Positions 7,101-11,334 of a stretch of 11,334 nt of DNA are shown here, in pieces. Made by a program: the position numbers and the translations under genes. Under the pieces are notes generated by a model that was not told the origin of the DNA, did not search any database, and was given only the letters and a program-made list of their open reading frames with translations. The stretch comes from Smittium mucronatum. Lineage: Eukaryota > Kickxellomycota > Harpellomycetes > Harpellales > Legeriomycetaceae. The stretch lies in assembly GCA_001953115.1 (NCBI GenBank), contig LSSL01002550.1:1-11334 (forward strand). The letters are read 5' to 3'. Each line of letters opens with the position of its first letter. The first letter of the stretch is position 1.

Positions 7101-10050
7101 GCATTACACCCTGGGTGTGTATTATCTTTTATGCTATAACAAGAATATATCTGAATTATCTAGTACTTTAAACATATCTAATGCTGGCGTTGGATCTGAA
7201 CTCAAGATTTTCGATCGAAATTTAATCTATTCTGATGAGATAACAGATTCAGTTCCCGCTAAACTTATTATGATCCAACTCGAAAACGGCTGCAAATCAT
7301 CGCATGGAGTTTCAAAACCTGCACTCATTGATGTTTCTCCTGAGTATATTTCAATGCTCATGACTCAATATCGTCATGCAATGGAACCTGGAGAGTCTTT
7401 GAGCGAAAAGATATTGTAATCTTTTATCTATTTAAAATATCTCTATCCAAATTTTCTAAATTTATTTTCTTTATTTATAGAACTGAAGGTTTTATGGATT
7501 CAACGAACACTATTCAAGAAAACTCTCTGATGAATGCTAAAATTGAAGATTACTTTTCAAAAATCGGCAGCCATCTGACTATTGATCCTGATTTTATTTT
7601 GGGTATGATCAATGATTATTCTAAATTCCCCCTTACCACTCTCTTCAAATACTCTGGTAACTTTATTAAAACTGTTCTTCCCATCATATTGGATCTCATT
7701 CTCGAAAGTTCCTCTATTCTTCCTGAGTATTCTTTTAAACCTAGGGAATTTCACTTCCGGTCTAATCTCTACACTATTCCAGATTTGAAGGGAGTATCGT
7801 GTTTAAACGTTTCTAATCCAATATCCTCCCTAATCCCTAAATTAGTGTTAGGATTTTCAAAAATTTGGAATAAACTTTTCGAAATTAACTATTCCAGCAC
7901 AATTCTTTCAACCATAAAAAGTTGGATTCAAAACAAAAGACTTAGAAACTCTGAATTTTCTGTCCAACAAATTTGGTCTGAACCCGCTGTTTTTTTCGAC
8001 TGCAATTTTGCCATTTTCCTCTACCCTGAACTCACAGGGATTTTTTTAAGAATTCTAAGCTCTGTGGTAAATATGTCAAAACACAAGTATGATAGATTTT
8101 TCAATCTGTCATCATATTTAAATCAAGATATTAAATTTAGAAGAGATCAAATAACATCATTTTTTCAACTGCAAGATACCTTGGAACCACAACTACTTTT
8201 AGACGTTTTAAAGCTACTGAGAAAAAATTCTGGTGTTTTTTTGGAGCACTCTTTCAATGCTGTCTGTCGAAACATATGCAATCACATACATCAGCGATTT
8301 TTAGATCTACCTCATCTTATGAAGATCGTTCATTTCCAAACTTATGATCGATCTATTATCAATCTAATCGTTAAAAATGTCCCTTCAATGCACGCATGTT
8401 TTGATTTTCTGCCAGAGATGTTACAACAACCTCTTATAAAGAAAAGAATTTTTGCCATTGAACTTTCTGGATTTTTGTGTGTACAATATCCAATGAAATC
8501 CAGTGAATTGTTGTCGAAAGATGTTTTTATCCCATCGATGTATAAAGAATTAAAAAAATCCTACTCTGGATCTGGGTTTATTTTCAATCCAAGAAATATA
8601 AATATAGTGATTACATCTATTTTGAGAATTTTGCACACGTTTCCCAGTCTATACAAGACTTGTAAAGATATGATTACGAACATTATAAAGGACCTGCACG
8701 ATATAAATATAGACACCGATGGAAAAGCCCCGAGTACTATCGACGACAAAAAAAATCTAACTATTAATCACCAAATTATTGAAAATATAGATCTTTCCTC
8801 TCCCCAGTACATTAAATTTTGTTTGATTCTTTTAAATGACAGGCTGAATGCTTCGTTATCAATTATAAACACATTTTTTGCACATAAATACGTGCACAGT
8901 TTTGATACCATTAAAAATTATCCTGATGACAAAGATCTACTGTTGGTTCAGACTAAAAGTAAAAATGAATGGGAAGTAATCAACTCCCAAAACTCTATGC
9001 TATTTGAAGAGATGTTTATATTTGGATCCCGCGATTACAAAAAGATCGTAAAGCTTTTAGATATCTCTAAAAATAACCTCGTGGAAAAAATAAACATTCA
9101 GGAGATTCCAAAGGGGAGATCTCAAACTACAACGCATAGTGAATACATCCCACCCGCTCTTCCTAAAGCATCTAATGTTGAATTTCAAAGCAGAAATCCC
9201 AATCCTCAGAAAAAGGCAAAGTATCAGTTTAATAAAGAGAGTAAAAAGTATGAAAATCCACATGATCACCAATACATAAAAACACAAAACTCAATCCCTG
9301 GCCATCAGAAGCCCTCATTTGATGGATTCAAAAATAAATCTAAAACGGATCAAAGAGCATCTAAAAGAACTCATTCTACAGATAATTATAAAAACACCAA
9401 TACCCATTACGACGATAAGTCAATTGAACTCCATAAATCTAATTTTGGTGATATTAGAAACAACTCTCAGTCCCAACAGCACGAACGCCAAAAAAACCAG
9501 CCCAAACTTCCAAACAATACCGATTACAATCTTTCCCCCGATAAACTGGCGCCCTCCAGCGATTCTCATACAACTAAGAAAAGAGGATTTTCTGATTATG
9601 GCAAAGGGGGTGATAATTTCTCTCAAGGAAAAAGTAACTTTTTCAATTTTAAATCTCTTTTCTAATTTCACCCTTTTTTCATAATTAATTTCCACTTTAT
9701 TTATTACTATCACCATTACATTATTAGAAAAATACAGTGAAAATAACGTTTATTACCAAAAGGGGAATCAAAATAAAAAAAACCCCAATCTCTCTAACTC
9801 TGGTTATGCTCAGCAAACTAGCCATTCAAACCAAGCTCATTACAATCGTGATTCTAATTTACTAGAATCTCAAAACACCTTAAATAACTTTAATTTTGAA
9901 CCTGAAACTCGATTTAATGGACAATCGAATGATAATGGTAGTAGATCCAAAAACAGAAAAATTCAAAACGACATTGTAGGAGGAAAATTTAATGACCAGA
10001 AATTCGGGTATAAATATCGTGGCAAAAACAACAAGCGAAGTAACAAATAG
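4190..10050 (+). CDS. INTS2: Integrator complex subunit 2, eight exons
   Basis: Integrator is a nuclear complex bound to RNA polymerase II that cleaves nascent snRNA 3' ends and attenuates transcription. INTS2 is a helical scaffold subunit of its core. Exons: 4190-5953, 6091-6227, 6325-6394, 6459-6597, 6666-6945, 7005-7415, 7481-9633, 9728-10050; 1758 residues, in frame throughout. The strongest family match is near the C-terminus: KIVHFQTYDRS (from residue 1215), VPSMHACFDFLPEM (1234) and KKRIFAIELSGFLCVQYP (1254). Collinear weaker matches are the LVLGFSKIWNKLF block (1055), the AREML segment encoded by exon 4, and the helices of exons 5 and 6. The animal protein has about 1200 residues. The excess here is a Ser/Asp/Lys-rich N-terminal tail (about 1-275) and an Asn/Gln/Lys-rich C-terminal tail (about 1480-1758), both probably disordered. 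The start ATG has A at -3, and an in-frame TAA lies upstream at 4109. The family call is confident; the exact splice sites are inferred. Confidence 0.88.
5954..6090 (+). other. INTS2 intron 1 (137 nt, phase 0)
   Basis: The donor is GTAATC and the acceptor TTCTTAG. Splicing joins ...YYLE to NSISDEIYLN in phase 0. Without splicing the frame stops at 6056-6058. A nearer CAG at 6033-6034 follows a strong pyrimidine tract, but using it leads to the same stop after seven codons. Confidence 0.75.
6228..6324 (+). other. INTS2 intron 2 (97 nt, phase 2)
   Basis: The donor is GTAAAT and the acceptor AAATAG. Joining restores ...RLPLDSK-CSEIVFSFAVLI, which aligns with the family without a gap. A perfect TACTAAT branch site (6244-6250) sits in front of a nearer TAG at 6277-6279. 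Use of that site would place a TAA two codons later. Confidence 0.7.
6395..6458 (+). other. INTS2 intron 3 (64 nt, phase 0)
   Basis: The donor is a consensus GTAAGT and the acceptor TTTTAG, with a CTGAC branch-like motif at 6438-6442. Reading through keeps an open frame for a while but ends in the wrong frame. Splicing puts AREMLASLHLSN in register with the family. Confidence 0.75.
6598..6665 (+). other. INTS2 intron 4 (68 nt, phase 1)
   Basis: The donor is GTAAGC and the acceptor TTTTTTAG. Joining gives MDFNI-SRKRFYLIREW across a split serine codon. An in-frame TAA follows the donor closely if the intron is retained. Confidence 0.75.
6946..7004 (+). other. INTS2 intron 5 (59 nt, phase 2)
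   Basis: The donor is a consensus GTAAGT and the acceptor AATTTAG. A TACTAAA motif at 6993-6999 lies unusually close to the acceptor. Joining gives KHYVLM-GFKPFPEDY across a split methionine codon. Confidence 0.8.
7416..7480 (+). other. INTS2 intron 6 (65 nt, phase 2)
   Basis: The donor is GTAATC and the acceptor TTTATAG, preceded by a pyrimidine-rich stretch. A TTCTAAA motif lies at 7454-7460. Joining gives LSEKIL-TEGFMDST across a split leucine codon. The ATG at 7494 is internal and not a gene start. Confidence 0.8.
9634..9727 (+). other. INTS2 intron 7 (94 nt, phase 1)
   Basis: The donor is GTAACT and the acceptor ATTATTAG, with a TACTAT motif at 9705-9710. Splicing connects to a 323-nt open frame ending in TAG at 10048-10050, whose Asn-rich basic composition continues that of exon 7. 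Retention ends the protein at TAA 9663-9665 instead. A second donor in the same phase, GTGATA at 9610, is possible but fits the GTAA pattern of the other introns less well. Confidence 0.65.
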
Positions 10051-10067
10051 CATATCACATCTTAGAT

Positions 10068-10322
10068 TTATTTATAGTATTTATATAATGTTATAACCTT
10101 GAAGCTGCTCTGGCTTCTTGTATTAGTGCCAAGAATGGACCTTCTGTTTCTTTTCTGTATAAAAATTTCAAAAATGGGACTAAAATCGTATTCAAATTCA
10201 TTAATATCTTCCCTAAATCCCATTTAAAAAAACCATATCCCACTTTTCTTTATTTTATTATATCTTATTAATGTGATTTACATTTTAAAAACACCTTTCA
10301 CCGGTTTTTTAGATTTATTCAT
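10068..10322 (-). other. Possible small two-exon gene convergent to INTS2 (unproven)
   Basis: The minus-strand ATG at 10320-10322 opens MNKSKKPVKGVFK. With a GTAAAT donor (exon end 10282) and a TTTAG acceptor (exon start 10212), a 69-nt intron would give a 61-residue protein ending at TAA 10068-10070. A competing frame across the same second exon, with stop at 10091-10093, reads KFLYRKETEGPFLALIQEAR and looks at least as protein-like, but it needs a poorer donor (GTGTTT at 10294). A minus-strand AATAAA at 10067-10072 lies about 20 nt after that stop. The two frames exclude each other and I recognise no family, so this may be chance. Confidence 0.2.
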
Positions 10323-10525
10323 AGAACATTGTTGGCATAAAACATCTTTTTACTTAATTTTGGCTATTTATCCTTAATAAATTATTATTTTTTAAATTTT
10401 CTCTTGGGTATTCCGGTATAGAGCGATTATTTCATGGGTATAATATTGAATATTAGATCCTTTTTTTTTCGCCACAAAAGCCGGAAAAAATATATAAACT
10501 TGGAAATTTTCGCAAATTCTAGAAA

Positions 10526-11334
10526 ATATGTACAGAAACATTCGGTATGAGTGAATATAGAACCAGATCGATACAAAGTGAAATTGATAAAGCAGTCAGA
10601 CTCACTGCCCGTGTGGGTAAATCTGAAGCTATGGATAGGCTCAGAAATGAATTTGGCATAAAATCTGCGTTTATGGAAACCAGTATAGCCCGCGAACGCG
10701 CATTTCATAAATGGAAAAATTCCAAAACATGGATAACCAACTTGACCAATAACCCCCACCGATATGGAATGAGCACATGGGTGACGGGAACATCAAAATG
10801 GCTGAAAAAATATTGTAAAACCGGCGGAATTTTTCAAACTGAAAAATCATTGGCCGATCGAAAAAATTTAAATAGCCGATCCATAATTCACAAATGGGCT
10901 CTAAATCGAGGAATAAAAAATTCTGGAAGTTGGATCAAACTTCAAGCCCTGTACCCAGATCAGAGAATAGGCTTCCAGGAAATCGGAAAAATTCGAATTG
11001 GTCAGTTTTGGACGGTTCAACGCCTGGCCAATGCAAAAATTATCGACGGGAAATTTAAAAATTTTTGCCCTTTTTGCAAAAAAAATACACCAGAGACAAT
11101 CGAGCACTTATTTTTAGTGTGCGAAAAATGGGATAACGCCCGCGGAAATACAATTGAGCAATTTTTTGTTCAAAATAATAATTTTAGCGAAAGTGTTGGT
11201 GTTTCTTCTACCGATCCAGCTCAGTTGGAGCAGGTCGGAAAACTCCTTGGGGGAGAACCTAAAAAATATTTTTGTCAGCTCTGCGCTGACGACGCCAGCC
11301 AAATAATTGAACTGGGAACAGCGAAATTTTTGGA
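10526..11334 (+). mobile_element. Non-LTR (LINE-type) retrotransposon fragment, 5' end missing
   Basis: The recognisable element begins at about 10526, immediately after a stop codon in its reading frame, and continues to the window edge. The endonuclease and the catalytic reverse-transcriptase palm are absent upstream, where the INTS2 3' flank lies. This matches the usual 5' truncation of LINE copies, although an older copy broken by mutation is equally possible. The true left junction cannot be fixed without other copies. Confidence 0.6.
10547..11334 (+). CDS. C-terminal part of a non-LTR retrotransposon protein (partial, runs off the window)
   Basis: This frame is open for 262 codons to the window edge with no stop. 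It matches the region after the reverse-transcriptase domain of LINE-type polyproteins. It begins with a thumb-like segment (RSIQSEIDKAVRL, residues 8-20) and an Arg/Lys/Trp-rich stretch (ARERAFHKWKNSKTW, 48-62). A zinc-binding motif of the zf-RVT type follows: Cys174-x2-Cys177-x9-His187-x4-Cys192. The frame is open upstream to 10523, just after a TAG at 10520-10522, and the residues before the first ATG (TETFG) still look like the family. The ATG is therefore probably internal to a longer ancestral ORF. No catalytic YXDD box is present. Base composition is visibly less AT-rich than the surrounding DNA. It is probably a truncated or broken copy; the exact element family is not identified. Confidence 0.75.
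   Translation, partial: MSEYRTRSIQSEIDKAVRLTARVGKSEAMDRLRNEFGIKSAFMETSIARERAFHKWKNSKTWITNLTNNPHRYGMSTWVTGTSKWLKKYCKTGGIFQTEKSLADRKNLNSRSIIHKWALNRGIKNSGSWIKLQALYPDQRIGFQEIGKIRIGQFWTVQRLANAKIIDGKFKNFCPFCKKNTPETIEHLFLVCEKWDNARGNTIEQFFVQNNNFSESVGVSSTDPAQLEQVGKLLGGEPKKYFCQLCADDASQIIELGTAKFL

Noticed and set aside
9319..9684. Plus-strand ORF of 121 codons overlapping the end of INTS2 exon 7
   Set aside because: It is a frame shadow of the low-complexity tail; its Ile/Thr/Asn-rich peptide is what AT-rich codons give when read one base off.
10547..10549. The ATG as a genuine start of a LINE protein
   Set aside because: Family-like residues continue before it, so the start is more likely lost upstream by truncation or mutation.
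10427..11302. Minus-strand ORFs at 10427-10759, 10901-11107 and 11114-11302
   Set aside because: They lie mostly or wholly antisense to the LINE frame, which carries the CCHC motif and stays open for 262 codons.

Overview
The window looks like nuclear DNA of a very AT-rich eukaryote with short spliceosomal introns. One long gene dominates it: a seven-intron gene for subunit 2 of the Integrator complex (INTS2), on the + strand from 4190 to 10050. I infer an early-diverging fungus, possibly of the Harpellales/Kickxellomycotina type. The grounds are the base composition, the short introns with GTAA donors and TAG acceptors, and a LINE-type retrotransposon with a CCHC tail at the right edge. That placement rests on impression, not on a search, and another AT-rich protist is not excluded.

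Layout. Positions 1-4189 hold no gene I can name. They contain decayed and repetitive DNA: an unexplained stop-free frame on the minus strand (248-469), a probable fossil of a non-LTR reverse transcriptase on the minus strand (1408-1626), two diverged copies of a GC-richer repeat (1714-1821 and 1886-1990), a small tandem repeat (2036-2146), and four related non-autonomous elements of about 170 bp (2192-2361, 2581-2752, 2941-3112, 3263-3430). These four have CCCTTTC-type terminal inverted repeats and TTAA ends, which is the signature of piggyBac-like MITEs. The stretch 3931-4189 is the pyrimidine-rich 5' flank of the INTS2 gene.

Positions 4190-10050 are the INTS2 gene. My exon model is 4190-5953, 6091-6227, 6325-6394, 6459-6597, 6666-6945, 7005-7415, 7481-9633 and 9728-10050. 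It sums to 5277 nt (1758 codons plus stop) and stays in frame through every junction. The predicted protein is a core of about 1200 residues collinear with INTS2, with long low-complexity extensions at both ends. Simple ORF calling splits it into four pieces and misses exons 2, 3, 4 and 8.

After the gene, 10068-10322 on the minus strand might be a very small convergent gene (weak). From about 10526 to the end of the window lies the C-terminal part of a non-LTR retrotransposon protein, including a CCHC zinc-binding motif; it runs off the edge. The window therefore reads as one housekeeping gene for RNA 3'-end processing and transcription attenuation, flanked by transposon-rich DNA. I saw no CRISPR array, tRNA, rRNA, operon or defence system.
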